Translations under genes and position numbers: made by a program
Shown: positions 1 through 17,735 of the stretch, one piece after another
How the letters are laid out: each line of letters begins with the position of its first letter
Position numbering within the stretch: the stretch's first letter is position 1
The notes under the pieces: model-generated
What the model saw: the letters and a program-made list of their open reading frames with translations, nothing else
What the model was told of the DNA's origin: nothing
Databases searched by the model: none
Assembly (NCBI GenBank): GCA_948470475.1
Contig: OX419343.1
Location: forward strand, 22,911,569-22,975,568
Source of the DNA: Galaxea fascicularis
Taxonomy: Eukaryota > Cnidaria > Anthozoa > Scleractinia > Euphylliidae
DNA length: 64,000 nucleotides
Reading direction: 5' to 3'

Positions 1-5628
<5,628 letters not shown>

Positions 5629-5779
5629 CTGATGACAAACAAAAATGAAATTTCGTCACTTGAAAAATATAGAGCACGTAATTATTGAAGAATACCGGAA
5701 AAACGCACAATGACAAGATGAACCGTTCACTCAACAAATTTGGATGTAAGTTGATTCCTTGAAGAATGGTAATTAAATC

Positions 5780-5923
5780 GGGTCAGTCTCGGTGTAAAAA
5801 CCTGTCGAGGTTTTCTTTGTTTTATGAGGTAATGGTTTGCTGTACGCTATTGTTTACAGTGTTTTGTTGTCTTTGTTTTACGTCACTCGTGAGCTTCACA
5901 GGTTTTTACACCGAGGATGAGCC
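5780..5923. mobile_element. 144-bp hAT-like MITE with 8-bp target duplication
   Basis: The terminal inverted repeats are about 26 bp (GG.TCA..CTCGGTGTAAAA ending ACCTGT) at both ends. They are flanked by identical ATTAAATC at 5772-5779 and 5924-5931. The 8-bp duplication and the absence of coding sequence fit a non-autonomous hAT-type element. Confidence 0.8.
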
Positions 5924-6274
5924 ATTAAATCCGATTTCCCATTCAAGATTCCCTCAAAAATTCAGAAGGACAAGAACAATTTATTGAAAACTCAATAAAA
6001 GCCACCAAAAAAAAAAACTAATACTACCAGATAGGTTTGCTACGTACTGGGAGAATATTTTGCCTACTATCGGCCTTAACAGTGCGGTCCCGACGACCCT
6101 TGGCTTGGATAATACGAGATGATCCAATTTTTTTTTATGTTGATCCTAAATATTTTTATTTGTGCTCTTTTGAGGAGGGGGTCAAATTTTGGTTGAAGAA
6201 AAGTTTTGGGGACCAGGACGATTTTTTTAACCGGGTCATGTCACCTTTTCACTCTACTTTCTACAGCACTGCGT

Positions 6275-6530
6275 TAAGCCGCGGCTACACAAGCGATTTT
6301 TTCCTTGCGATGGTGATGCGATTTTTTTTCTGGAAATTGTCGCGTCTGTGATTTTGTCGAGAAAAGTTCAACTCATTGAATTTCTCGCAATTTTTCTGCG
6401 ATTTTTTAACTGTCGCCATCGCAACACCTGCGCGAGGGTGGCTACACGTGTGATTTTAACCGCGCGCTTGCGACACGACAAGCTTAGAAAAAATCACAAG
6501 CAAAAAATCGCCCGTGTTGCCGCAGCTTTA
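6275..6530. mobile_element. TIR element with GCGATTTTTT ends
   Basis: The left end TAAGCCGCGGCTACAC followed by AAGCGATTTTTT is mirrored at the right by AAAAAATCGCCCGTGTTGC and CGCAGCTTTA. The interior is a mix of GCGATTTTT-type words with no coding potential. It is a non-autonomous DNA element; superfamily unknown. Confidence 0.65.
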
Positions 6531-9500
6531 GCGGGACACGACGTGTCATATGATAAGTAGACGTCCCAGTATAAATGCCAATGCAAATAAATAAATGAAA
6601 AAATGAATTAAATAGCTGCAGGTGGCACTCCTCTTCTGGCTCCGGTTTTGCAATTCCCACTTAATTACAACTATATTTTCCCACCGGTTTAGAAACAAAA
6701 CCTATGACACTCAAGAAAAAGCAATACGGATCTTTCAGACATTTATAAATATCCATATGTCATGTAACTATTATAGGTAAATGAAACAGAATTCAATTGC
6801 AACGTTGACACTGGCCACTTGATCGCCACAAAATACCCATGCTCTGATTTAGAAGATAATACCAAGAAAAGCAGCCCTAAAGGCTCGCTTTGAATTATAT
6901 ATGCTGTTCAGGGCAGACGAGTCAAAAACATTTCGTTCAAAAACACAACAATAAGCTCAGAAGGGACTGTCTACATGAGGCGAGCCAGCCTCGTTATCTC
7001 GGCTAATGCCTTTTTTCTTTGGCCGGGTGAAATTTCGTTTGTATGAGAAGGCGGGTTGCCGCCCGATTGTAGCGATCTCGGCAGCTCAGGAAATTGGGAC
7101 GGTAAATACCATTTGTCGAACGAAGTAGACAGGAAAAATCACCTTCTGACGCAACCAGTTTGTGAATATCACTTTCAGCAATCCTTTTTCTCCCTTGACA
7201 TCTATTATGCACTTAAACAATTCCTTGGCTTTTTTCCAGGTTCATTGCTCTTAGCAATCGGAATCATGAAACACCATTTCAAGCCGATTATTGAATAGGT
7301 TCGATTGCACTATATTGAACGATTGAATGATACATTTCGTGAACAGTTATGGCAATTTGCTGTTTATCACAAATGGATAGATGAATGGGATTTAACGTGA
7401 ACAAATTAACAGATGCGCCTCTATAAATCGGTAAACAAATCACACCAGTAATACGAGACATAAAGGTTGCATTCCACCTTCTTGACTGAAATAAAGCACT
7501 ACTGTAATACAAAGAACCGTTGACCAGCTTTTTAAAAGTCTGTGGCGCCTATGGTGAAAGGTGCCTGTGGTGAATTCTCAGGGACGGAGTTTCCTCCACA
7601 GCCTCAAAAGCTGTACTTTTCACGTACACATATAGCAAAATAAATCAGAGTTCGTCAAGAAATAATGCGTTGCCTAAGCCTTCAGTGGAATGGCCAAACT
7701 TTAAAGCGTGTTAAGGAAAGGGAGCAACTTAACACCATCGAAAACTATTTATTTCTTTTTTATCATCAAAAGCTTGCCACGTCTCGTCACCAAAACTGTA
7801 GTCAAGTGAAGGTTTAAAAATAACTTGTCATTTCCAAAACCACGCTAAAGAGATAAAAAGGGAAAGAGAGCGGGAAACAGGGTAGAGGGGGGGGGGGGGG
7901 AGTGGGGGTGGGGTAAGGGATGGGGGGATGGGTGTTGGGGAGCTTAATATAAACTAGTTGCATTCTAACATTTATTATCATCCAAAACCGACAAGAGCAG
8001 CCGCTTGGACACTTGAGCGCCAAGCAGGCACCTTTTAAACACCCATGAATTGATAAAAACTTTGCTCTTTCTCGGTTTCATATGCTGAACTTCGGACCAC
8101 ATGAATTTAGAGAGCTCTTCAAGGAAAGCATGAGATCTCGACAAACTTAAATTTTCTAGTTAAACGTTGTATGAAGTACTGGCGAAAGAGATAATGAAAC
8201 GTCTGCTCGGTTTAATAAGCTCTTACCTTGCCTGCAATTGGGAGCATTTTAGAGTTAGAGTTTAGGTTTTGTTGATCGTGGCTGCTAATGATGGTTGAGC
8301 AGTCCCCGCCAGTCGCAACTGCATGCAAATCGTTACATGATACCTTGCTCGGACTTTTGGCCCAAACAATTATGTCATATGACATTTATCCTATCAAGTT
8401 ATACGGTAAACTCTCTACGGGTGACCTAGTGGGACTAAGACTGATAAAGTATCTAGAGGCTGCTTACTACTGCGTTTGATTTGCTGGGAAAAAATCTGAT
8501 CTTAAAGAAATCAGTGTTGGTGAAAAGTTTATCATCCAGTTGAAAACGTTTCAGAACCGTGAACGTAACATCTTGATCCCCAATCTCTTAGATTCAGGTG
8601 TTACTTTCACAGCAAGTGAAGGTAACACTCGGCTGTTCAAAAATTGTTGACAATCCTTCTGAAATGCGTTGAATTTTACCGGATTCCTCTAATGCCGTGC
8701 CTAATTGTTGCACGCCTAATGCTTCCAGCGATGCGGCGTCTGTGCCTGATTTCCCCAGGTCTCCGCTACCAGCCAAAAAACTGGGCTTTAAATGTGACAA
8801 GCTTAACTAAACATGGCAATGAAGTAAGAGTTCTGCATGCCAGCAGTCATGTGGATGTTTTTCCAATTAACGCGAATCTAAACTTGATGAGCCAGTCAAA
8901 AACTCGGAAGTTCATACCCGGGGTTTAAAATACTTCGATGCGATGGAAATTGGATGGCCAGGGGTGTCTGTCTTTATATCAAGACCTCCATTAATTATTT
9001 GGTGCGCACTGATCTTAATATGAATAATCTCGAACATCTTTCTGCCACTGACAAAAGGTTTCAATTCAGTGCAAATACCAGTGAGAAAAGAGGGGGAAAG
9101 TCTTAAGCGATGTCGCATGACGGCAGCGGGGGTCCGAGTTTGAGTGTACAGCGGTAATTCACATAAAAATCCAAAATGGAGGACGAGAAAACGAAAACAT
9201 AAACAAAACATGCCACCAAAAGGCTAGCTTTACTTTAACTCTTATAATTTATACTAATATACTTTTTGCCGTTTCCAGTCCATTTAGACGAGTTGTGTCT
9301 TTTTTTTAGAATATGAGGCGAAGTCTTGAAGTACATGTGCTATTTGAAATCAACATTTGAGTGGTGGTTGCTTTTAATTTGCCACGACAATTGCTTTTTC
9401 CTAGATTCCGCATCTTTTGGCAGAGGTTGTGTTTACAGTTGCTTGTAGCCTAACTGCTCTAATATCGTAAACAGCAGATAAGCAGCGACGTCGGATGAAG

Positions 9501-9809
9501 GTATAAACTGAGTTACCACAAATAAAACGGTAATTTTTTTAATTAAAATTTTATCCAAAGTCATATTGCAATGATCTGTCGTGATCAGGTTATAGACTAG
9601 TCGTTACCATTAATTAGGCTTAACAATATTACCCTTGAGAACGTGTTAGCATCTATTGCCTTTATTTATTTTTATATGTTTATTGCAATTTTATTGGGGA
9701 TCCGAACATTACCAAAATAAATAAAATAGAATAAAACAAAATGTGTACATGTAAAGCCAAAAGATAATCCAAGTCCAGGACCTCATGTAACAACAGATCA
9801 ACTTGTCTC
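6531..9809. other. Intergenic stretch, no gene recognised
   Basis: Only short frames without family resemblance or splice structure were seen. A G-rich tract at about 7885-7940 contains a run of more than ten G followed by several GGGG runs and could form quadruplexes. The remainder is AT-rich and featureless to me. Confidence 0.4.
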
Positions 9810-9814
9810 TTTAA

Positions 9815-10654
9815 AGACCCATGACGGACCAATATGCTTTGCGCGCGTTAAAGTCAAGTCGCCATATTTTTTGTGAGTCGAAAAGTCAAGTGAAGACCGT
9901 TGAATCCACAGCAATCCGCTTCCATCCAGCGTTTATGGAGCTTGATTTTACGTTTCGTTGCCCAAAGGATTTCACTATTTCACTTGTGTGTTGATTTTGG
10001 TGATTTTTTTGGAATTGCAATATCTGTAGAGTGAATATGATGAACTCCTAGAAAGCTCTGATCGTTTGGCATTTTGATGGCCGTACCTTCGCGTAAGTGG
10101 AGGCCACGTTTATCTGGTCGTGCCCGTTATATCATGGTACGATCATCTGTGTTTGAACTATGGCATGAGAGAAAAATTACTCTTGGGTTCTCGGAAGCAA
10201 CGAACTGCCTTTGCTGAGTATCTACTGCATCAAACAGACCACAGCGCATCAAGTTTAGGACCTTGCTAGAATTCGATGGTTTGTTTATTTCTTATAGCTT
10301 TGTTGCAATGCTTATGTATCACAGCTTTGTTCATTTTAACAGCCCGTGTGAACGAGATGGAAGGCAGGGAACATTTGAAGTTACCGAAAATTTTTCTCAA
10401 ACCTCTTCAATCTCGACGGCTTCGTCTTCCTCCTTCTCGTTATCCGCTACTATTGAGCCATCTTTCGCCTAAATTTCTCTCCTCCAGAGAGTTTTCCAAT
10501 AAAGACAGTGATGAACTCATATTGTGCTCTGATCAACCGACAAGCACGCGAAATATTCAAACTTCGGCGACCGCATCACACAATGGTGCCTCCTCCTTGT
10601 GTTTGTCAAAACAATAATAGACGCGCGCAAAGGATATTGGTCCGTCATGGGTCT
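9815..10654. mobile_element. 840-bp TTAA-targeting TIR element
   Basis: The ends AGACCCATGACGGACCAATA (left) and its reverse complement (right) continue inward as (G/C)CTTTGCGCGCG, giving 34-bp inverted repeats with one mismatch. Both ends abut TTAA (9811-9814 and 10655-10658), the duplication expected of piggyBac or Kolobok elements. The interior holds a 113-codon frame (10276-10617, plus) with a hydrophobic start that I do not recognise; no transposase was found, so the element is probably non-autonomous. Confidence 0.75.
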
Positions 10655-10659
10655 TTAAA

Positions 10660-11228
10660 AAGAAAAATGCTTCCTAATTGAGAATGCAGCTTTATTACCA
10701 ATCTCATTGTCTGTATGCAGTAAAACCGTTCTAATGTACTGTCCGTCTTTGTTTATGTCTTCAGTCATTCCTTTAGTTAAAGACCCAGTATTGCCCATCA
10801 GGCTTCATGGACCTTTGTTGTTGTTGTTGTTTTTATTCACAGGAGTGAGGCATCTATTGTTTTTGGGTGATCATAACGTGCAGTGCATAATGGGGCAATA
10901 CTCCAGTCTCAGATTGTTTGCCATGTTTGTAAACCACCCTGTGAGTCTTGCATGGAGTTGTAATTTTAGTGTGAGGAAACTATGGACTCGTGAACACCAA
11001 GAGACATATCATATGGAAATTGTCTCTTATTGTTTATGAGTGAAACAAGACCCACATAGTCACAAACGGTTTAGATAAAATGCTCATTGTAACTCTGTAT
11101 GACATTGTGCGAGATCTTATTTATTGAACAATCATCCCAGGGAATCATGGTGAATGTTGCCATACAAATATGGCTGAGTTGGCTAAAATCTGGAAATAAC
11201 CCGGCATCTATGCTGTGTGAATAATGTT
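10660..11228. other. Intergenic stretch, nothing recognised
   Basis: One plus-strand frame (10707-11039) is open but has no recognisable motif or splice context. I treat it as chance. Confidence 0.4.
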
Positions 11229-11234
11229 TTTATT
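11229..11234 (-). promoter_or_regulatory. AATAAA polyadenylation signal of GON-domain gene 1
   Basis: AATAAA on the minus strand, about 17 bases downstream of the stop codon at 11253-11251. Confidence 0.5.
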
Positions 11235-11250
11235 TTTTAAAAGATTAGCA

Positions 11251-12187
11251 TTAATTGTTCAATGTGGCGGTGGAGCATCCATTAATAGACAAAAAGAGGG
11301 CAGTCTCAGGATGGCACACTCTGCAAGTGTTTTTACATAAGGCATATCTCGTGCCCCTTGGTTGCAGTTGGGCAAGCGTTCCATTTGTTGACTTAAGACT
11401 CAGTCCATTTCCCGTAAAGTTGAAACCATATGATCTTTGTATATCCCCACAATGTGATGTGGGTGAGGCATAGTAGTCTGCGTGGTTAGAGGAATGATGG
11501 TAAATGGTTGTGGCACTGAAGGTTGCAAAGTGGGTATCGTCCCTGATGATTATCATTTGATTATCATTTGGATCCACGCGAACCTTGAAAGGAAAAAAAA
11601 AAGTAACATTATTGAGCAATTTTACAACATTTGTGTTCCAATTCCAACAGTTACTTAAATAATGAATATCATAAGCATTGCTCCAGCTAGGAGACAGTGT
11701 GGTATGTTTCTTGTATTACCAATATTAATAAGAGAAATTTGCTTTATTTCAGTCCTTTTAAAGGGTTAAAATGTCCAGTTCAGTATCTGGCGACTTTGCC
11801 TCAAAGTTGTTGAGGAAAAAGTTGACTATAGCCTCAAATGCAAAGAAACGTTACAGTGTAGCTCGCAGCAGAGCACACGACTGTAAATTCTTAATTTGAG
11901 TTGTTGCTGTTTGGTGTTAAAGTGGAGGTCAACAGAATTGTAGCTACAGGTTACCTTGCTGAACACAGTGGTACCCCTCCAATCTGCAACATAATTGCCT
12001 TTTCCCACGGTTATGTATTCTTTAGGTTCAGCACTAGTTTGACCAGTATAACAGTACATTTTTATGGGAGTAATGCATCCCTCCACAGGATGGATAAGAT
12101 GTTCCCCGTTTGTGAAATTTCCTTGTCCTGGTTGCTGTAATTCCCTACAGCTCCTTGGCTTTGATTCCAGTTCTGGTCCCGGATTGG
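11251..12187 (-). CDS. GON-domain protein, copy 1 (two C-terminal exons)
   Basis: Exon 12187-11955 (233 nt, enters in phase 1, ends in phase 0 before GTAACC) joins exon 11583-11251 (acceptor TTTCAAG). The joined product carries the GON pattern in order: SCRELQ, NGEHLI, MYCY, EPKEYITVGKGNY, TTVFSK, then VRVDPND, FATF, YASP, GFNFTGNGLSL and a Cys-rich end (ALCKNTCRVC). The GON domain is known from the C-terminus of ADAMTS9/ADAMTS20 and nematode GON-1, secreted metalloproteases acting on extracellular matrix and secretion. Here no protease, disintegrin or thrombospondin exons were found upstream, so it may be a stand-alone GON protein with an unseen signal-peptide exon. The first acceptor (GTTGAAG at 12188) has a poor pyrimidine tract but is conserved in copy 2. 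Confidence 0.75.
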
Positions 12188-13835
12188 CTTCAACGGATAA
12201 GTGATCACATACGTTAAAAGTCATGGATACGTAGCCACAACATACTCTTAGGGTGTGGCGAAATTTGCAAAAAGCAACCCCCAGTCTGAATTGTGTAAAC
12301 CTTCGTGCTATAATTACTTGCCTATTTATTTCTCTCATATGGCGGAGATTCTCTTAATCAAGGTTCGAACGCCGACTTGGTGTCAGCTGGAGGACACATA
12401 GATGCATAACTTTAATTGACTTCAATCAGTCTCTGTTTTTCAACCAAATGGATTGATATCACATTTTCAAAGCTTGTGTGATCAAATTTTGGAAGGGCCT
12501 TAACTAAGCATATCATTTTGCTACGCAGGTCATAAAATCAATTAATATTTGGCCCCTTAAAGCTAAAACCTGCTGAATCATTATTAACCTCACATCGTAA
12601 AAAAATAAATAAAAATAAATAAATAAAACAAGGCTAGCGTAATATACCTACCTTCACATTTTCACATGCTCAGTATCGTCCGATCGTTTCGATCCCCAAG
12701 TTCTAGCTCTGACCGTTTTCTATTCACAATGGACATCAAGTCTTTGACTTGTGAAATTCCTACCCTTTCATACACCTGAAACGTGTAAAAGGTACCAATT
12801 GATGTCCCTGCATTCCACACAAATCTCATCCTTGAACCCTATGTCCCTAAACCCATAGATCTCTGCATCCCCGTTCCCAAGTCTTCATTTTATTCAAAAT
12901 AATAATGTAGTGATTTGTATGGATCAGCTAGGTGATAGGCTGGTTGTTACCAACAATCGACTTTTGCTAACATGCCCTCTTCAATGGGATACAGGTTTTC
13001 TTCGCGATAAGTGTCATTGAGATATTTATTTGTTGATTGTGGTCCCTTTAAACAAACTTATCAAAGCATGCTCTCGATCCAAAGGAACACCGATATTTTA
13101 GCTAAAACCATACAAATTATTTTCAGTCTTGGAAACACGGTTTGTTTTGTACCGCGCACATTGAGGTGGAGACAAAGCACCATGCACGTCTCGAAGGTGG
13201 TAAAGCTAACAACATTATATAACACGGATAGGGAGGATAAGGCCATTGTGTCGTTAAGTTTGTAGTGTGAACATGTAGACATAATGACATGGATAAAACG
13301 ACGTCGGAAAAAAGAAACGATTTTATGTTTATGTCGTTCAGACGTTACGTTTCGTTTATGCTAGCTACAATCAAGTGTTCACAACATTTGCTATAATGGC
13401 ATAACAAAGAACCAATCAGAGAGTCTCAAAAGCTATTGAATTCAGTCTCCCACAGTTTTGATTCTCAAAATGGCGACTATGGGAGATGTCGATTGTGGAG
13501 ATGTTGACGCATCTATAGGTGGTTTGCAGCCATCCTCTAGAGACAGAGATAACAATGGTGAAATGTACAAATGCCGGTGGACGAACAAAACGAGCTAAAG
13601 AGATCTATTGTTTACCGTCCACCAGCATGGCGGCGATGACGTAACGTGAAAACCACCTATAGGTATTGCCGAACTTCTATCTGCTATCGCTCAAATCGAG
13701 CTCCTTGACGAACCTGGCCGGCTGACTGTGAGCACGTGTTGTTTCAGTTCTCTTGAAGGATGGGACACACCCATTGGTTTTCTTCGGCCGATTTCCTGTT
13801 TTATAGTCTTTGTTGACACCGACCACTGAGTGAAA
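12188..13835. other. Intergenic or intronic stretch, nothing recognised
   Basis: This is the likely place for the missing 5' exons of GON gene 1, but none was identified. A short (AAAT)n-like run lies at about 12600-12630. The remaining frames are short. Confidence 0.35.
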
Positions 13836-14213
13836 TTAGGGAGTTTAAGCAACGACGACGGTGACGCCGGCAACGAGAACGTCATTTCAAAATATAACTT
13901 CTCGTTTTCCTAACTTTTTCGTGATTATTCCAATTTCATTGTTTAACAGGGAAAATGCTGGTGAGCTGTCCAGCGTCTAAATTACTGTGAACAGTGTAAA
14001 AGCAAAGAAAAAGAAAGAAAAACATGCCGTCATGCGCTCACGTTCTCGAGAGAACCTAAAATTTGGTCATTTCACGTTGTTGCTTTGCAGAGGACGGCAA
14101 AGAAATATACCAAGTTGTAAAACGCACGTGCAGAGTATTGTCTTTGCTCACTAAGCCTATTGTTTTGTGGCGTTCTCGTTGCCGTTGCCGTCCTCGTTGC
14201 TAAAGTTCCCTAA
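13836..14213. mobile_element. ~380-bp MITE with AACGACGACG / CGTTGC ends (copy 1)
   Basis: It starts TTAGGGAGTTTAAGCAACGA and ends with the near-complement TCGTTGCTAAAGTTCCCTAA. The interior contains the words tcatgcgctcacgttctcga and ggacggcaaagaaat. Related copies occur at 34005-34380 and, in two pieces, at 34424-34524 and 36438-36660, so it is a dispersed family. Confidence 0.75.
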
Positions 14214-14350
14214 TAACAAAATGGCGGCAAACGTAACAAGCGGACATATTCCCGTTATCTTGTTTTGGTTTTGTTTGTCATTATGTCGTTTTTTTACATT
14301 AGTGACGTAAGTTCTTTATGGCATTATGTGATTTATGACGTTATGTCAAT

Positions 14351-14502
14351 AGAGGGTTTTCACATGACGTCACGGCCGTCATGTTGGAGGTACAAAACAA
14401 AATAATGATTTTTCTTCGGGAAATAATTTTTTTTGTGTGTAAATAATTGTGATTAGTATTTATTGTTTTGTATCTCCAACATGGCCGCCGTGAAAACCCT
14501 CT
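14351..14502. mobile_element. 152-bp MITE with AGAGGGTTTTCAC ends
   Basis: Inverted ends AGAGGGTTTTCAC, then (after a 10-bp difference) GGCCGTCATGTTGGAG / GGCGGCCATGTTGGAG and TACAAAACAA, flank a short AT-rich centre. The target duplication is unclear, at most AT. Parts of the same word (GGCGGCCATGTTGG) recur at about 21285-21335. Confidence 0.75.
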
Positions 14503-14965
14503 ATATGCCATTATGTCGCAAGTGTGAACAAGACATAACAATGCAATGCGCAGATTTTAAAAGAGCTGTTTATTTCCACCAGTTTTGCAAGTACAGGAAA
14601 GCAAAACATCTTGCTTCATGAGTTATCTTTCAAATATGGCTTAAACAAAAAAAAAAAGGTAATGTTTATCGATGGACAGTACCTTCAAGGAATAAAATCG
14701 AGATGTCCGGACACCATGCCCGGTCATAATGTGAAATTGCATGATTGGCCGGACATTTTCAAAATTTGGTCAAACAATGTTTGATGTCCGACCAGTTGTT
14801 TCCAGCACTGCAAAGTTGGAAAAAAGAGGAGCAGCTGCATCCAGTGAAATCATGCTAAATGTCGCCTTATAATTACAGCCGAGTTGCCGGGAAAAATCCA
14901 TAAATAGCCAGACATTTGCCTCTTTATCTTATGTAAATAACTCCTTTAATTTTTAATCATTGGAA

Positions 14966-16302
14966 TCAATTGGTTTTTTTTGTGGTGTGGCATCCCTTAA
15001 CAGACAAGTAGAGGGCACTCTGAGGACTGCACACTGTGCAAGGGCGTTCGCACAAGGCATATCTTCTGCCCGTAGTCAGCTGTATTTGGACGAGTTTCCC
15101 TTGTGTTGTTTTAAGGTCAAGTCCATTTTCAGTAAAATTGAAACCATACGACCCTTGTGTCTCTTCACATCGCGATGAGGGGGAGGCATAGTAGTGCGCC
15201 TTGTGATTGTTATCAAAGTACTCATATTTAGTTGAGGGATGAAAAGTTGCAAAACGGGTATCGTCCCTCATGATTATCATTTCATCTGGATCCAGTCGCA
15301 CCTTGAAAGGGAAGAAATCATGTAATGAGTCCATTTTACCACATTTGTGTGCCAATCGCAACTGTTACTCAATAGATTGCATAAATTATATTGTAAGCAT
15401 TGCTCTGGCAAGGCGACAAACATATTTCTGTCAATTGACAAGCGCAAAAAAAAAAATAAAACAAAGTAAAACTGTTTCGACTGCGCGAAGTAACGGCCCT
15501 GTCAACGCCAAATTTCCTTTCACTGAGAATGAGGTATTGACCGGAAATAAAAAAAAAATCATTGAATTGCAGGACATGTTGTCAGGACATTTGCGCTAAT
15601 AAAGAAGATCAGTTGAGTTTTGAGCTATTTGATCATCACGATGGACAGTATTCATGTTCCCAAAAAGTGTCATCATTCATGCAATCTGGGGTCACTATTG
15701 CAAGAGTTAAGGTTGTTTAAATTTCACCGGCCAAAAACGGATCATGTCCGAGTAAAAACACGTTTGACCGAACAACGTGCCTGGCGCCTGCCCGTAAGTT
15801 ATTCAAACCCTAACCTGTTTTCTTCTTCTTGAATAATCACTAACAATCAAGAGAACTTTGCTTGCTTTAGTCATTCTTTTTACCTGGTTAAAGCATCATC
15901 TGCAGTTAAATATCGGTGACTTTGCCTCACAATGTTGGTGAAGAAAAAGTTAACTATAGCCTCAAATGCAAAAGCAAGCCAGTTCATCGAGCACACACCT
16001 GTAGATGGTTAATTTAAATGGCTGGGTAGCATTAAAATGAAAGTCACCAGAATCAAAGCTATAGGTTACCTTTCTGAACACAGTGGTACCCTTCCAATCG
16101 GTGACATAGTTGCCTTTTCCCACGGTTATGTATTCTTTGGGTTCAGCACCAATTCGATCAGCATAACAGTAAACTCTTATGGGAGTATTGCATCCGTCAA
16201 CAGGATAGAGGAGATGTTCTCCACTTGGAAAATATTTTTGCGCTGATTGCTGTAAGTCCCTGCAGCTCTTTGGCCTTGATTCCAGTTTTGGCGTCGAGTT
16301 TG
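14966..16302 (-). CDS. GON-domain protein, copy 2 (two C-terminal exons)
   Basis: A paralogue of the gene at 11251-12187 with the same architecture: exon 16302-16070 (233 nt, the same length as copy 1) and exon 15301-14966 after TTTCAAG. Motifs: SCRDLQQ, SGEHLLYPVDGC, VYCYA, AEPKEYITVGKGNY, TTVFRK, VRLDPDEM, FATF, YYASPSSRC, GFNFTENGLDL, ALCERPCTVC. The bases just upstream of the proposed acceptor differ in length by one between copies, so a read-through frame in copy 1 is broken here; this supports an intron at that point. ATTAAA at 14950-14945 could serve as poly(A) signal. The function of a lone GON domain is unknown. Confidence 0.75.
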
Positions 16303-17097
16303 CTTTAACAGGATTGGCAATTAAGTATGTTAAAAGTCATGGATACTTGGGTGAGACAATGCATTAATCACAATAAGTTTTGTTTTCTTTACGGAGCCAA
16401 ATTTGCAATTAGCCCCCGGCAATCATGATCAGAAGCCAAGTCTACTGTCCTGATGTCCTACGATATCAAGTCACTGACCTGATATCCCACGATATCATGG
16501 TCACTTTTCAAGTAAAGTAATGTCACCGTACGACAGACTGAAAAGAGGTTTTACCAATAAAACAGAAACCTCGTAATTTAAGATTCCGCTGCTGTTTTCC
16601 GCTCGTAAAATTAAAGAGTAAAAAACTTTAAAAAAAGAAAGAAAAGAACAGCCAAAACTGAACTGGAGGGCGCTCGCCAACAGCGTGATGTTTGCCGACA
16701 AGTACTGAAAATTTCAACGAAATTGCAACTGAAAGTTTGTTTGCACAGTTAAAAAAAAAAACTGTTGTTAGTTTTAACTGCTTGTTAATTCGGTTATCTG
16801 CAAGAGAGTGGAATTAAAAATATTTTATTTTGGCACGACCAAACTCCCCTGATATGCCGCCGAGGCGTACCAAAAAGGTATGATTGGGTATAAAAAGCGT
16901 GGCCGGGAAATTAGCTTAAGGCAAGTTCCACAGAACTGCGCAAACCTCTGAGCTGTAATGAATTGCCTTTTTACACACCGACGTCCGGCATGTGACGGTG
17001 ATTCTGTTAATCAAGGAATGACCTTGGCTTTGAATTAGTTCCTATAGGCCGCGTTTTTTACTCCTGACGGTGACAATTTTAATTTTAATTACGTCAA
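16303..17097. other. Upstream of GON copy 2, no exon recognised
   Basis: A minus-strand frame at 16501-16701 begins with a hydrophobic run but has no suitable donor to join the GON exon. Nothing else was identified. Confidence 0.35.
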
Positions 17098-17735
17098 ATG
17101 GGGTTGGAAGGCCTACACTACTCCCGTTTGCATGTTTGCCGGTCTTCTATCTCGGTTCTATTGCCCGATTTAGCTTCTTGCTTGTTTTCAACGGGGCAAC
17201 ACGATGGTTCAGAGGATACCATATAATGAGGATAAGGGTTGAAACAGCCATGTGCTTAACTGTAGCATGCTAAGCATTTTGATTCCAAAGGTCATTTCTG
17301 GGTTTCAATTCTGCATTTATCGCCTGTTTGCTTTGACCTTTGTTGTTTCTGTTTAGCGACTGTGGTCCTATATATGCTATCTGAAGCATTTTGTCTAGCT
17401 TTGGTTTGGGTCGATTCAGTTCGTTCGGTGACAGTACAGCCTCTCTCTTGTTAACTTTGAAATAGGAATCGTTTAAGCCGCGTCATAATCTTTAAGTTAC
17501 AGTGTTGGTATTACCAGGCATAGCTATTTGTTCTCTTTTTACCAAGATGTTGTGTTTCTTTTACGACCATTTGTCTCTTTATATTCTTGAGTATTGTAGC
17601 TTCTTAGAGAGCTATGTACTGGCACTTGAAATTGGAAATCTGCTTTAATTACGACTGTGTTTTTGTCATCGTTTCGCTCCGCTCTGTAACTGCGGTTTAT
17701 GTTGCAGGAGCTCAGTATTTTCCTCCTTTTGTTTA
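17098..17735. repeat. Dispersed 640-bp repeat, copy 1
   Basis: The stretch starting aatggggttggaaggcctac and ending ctccttttgtttatgcca aligns along its length with 23747-24390 in the same orientation, with substitutions and small indels. A minus-strand segment reads VLSPNELNRPKPKLDKM, similar to VLSLNALKRAKLKLNKI in the other copy, so a decayed coding part is possible. No terminal repeats were seen. The family is unidentified. Confidence 0.65.

Noticed and set aside
8594..8928. Overlapping frames on both strands
   Set aside because: No family resemblance, no splice context; codon patterns look random.
16501..16701. Possible signal-peptide exon for GON gene 2
   Set aside because: The hydrophobic start is suggestive, but there is no donor giving phase 1 before the GON exon acceptor.
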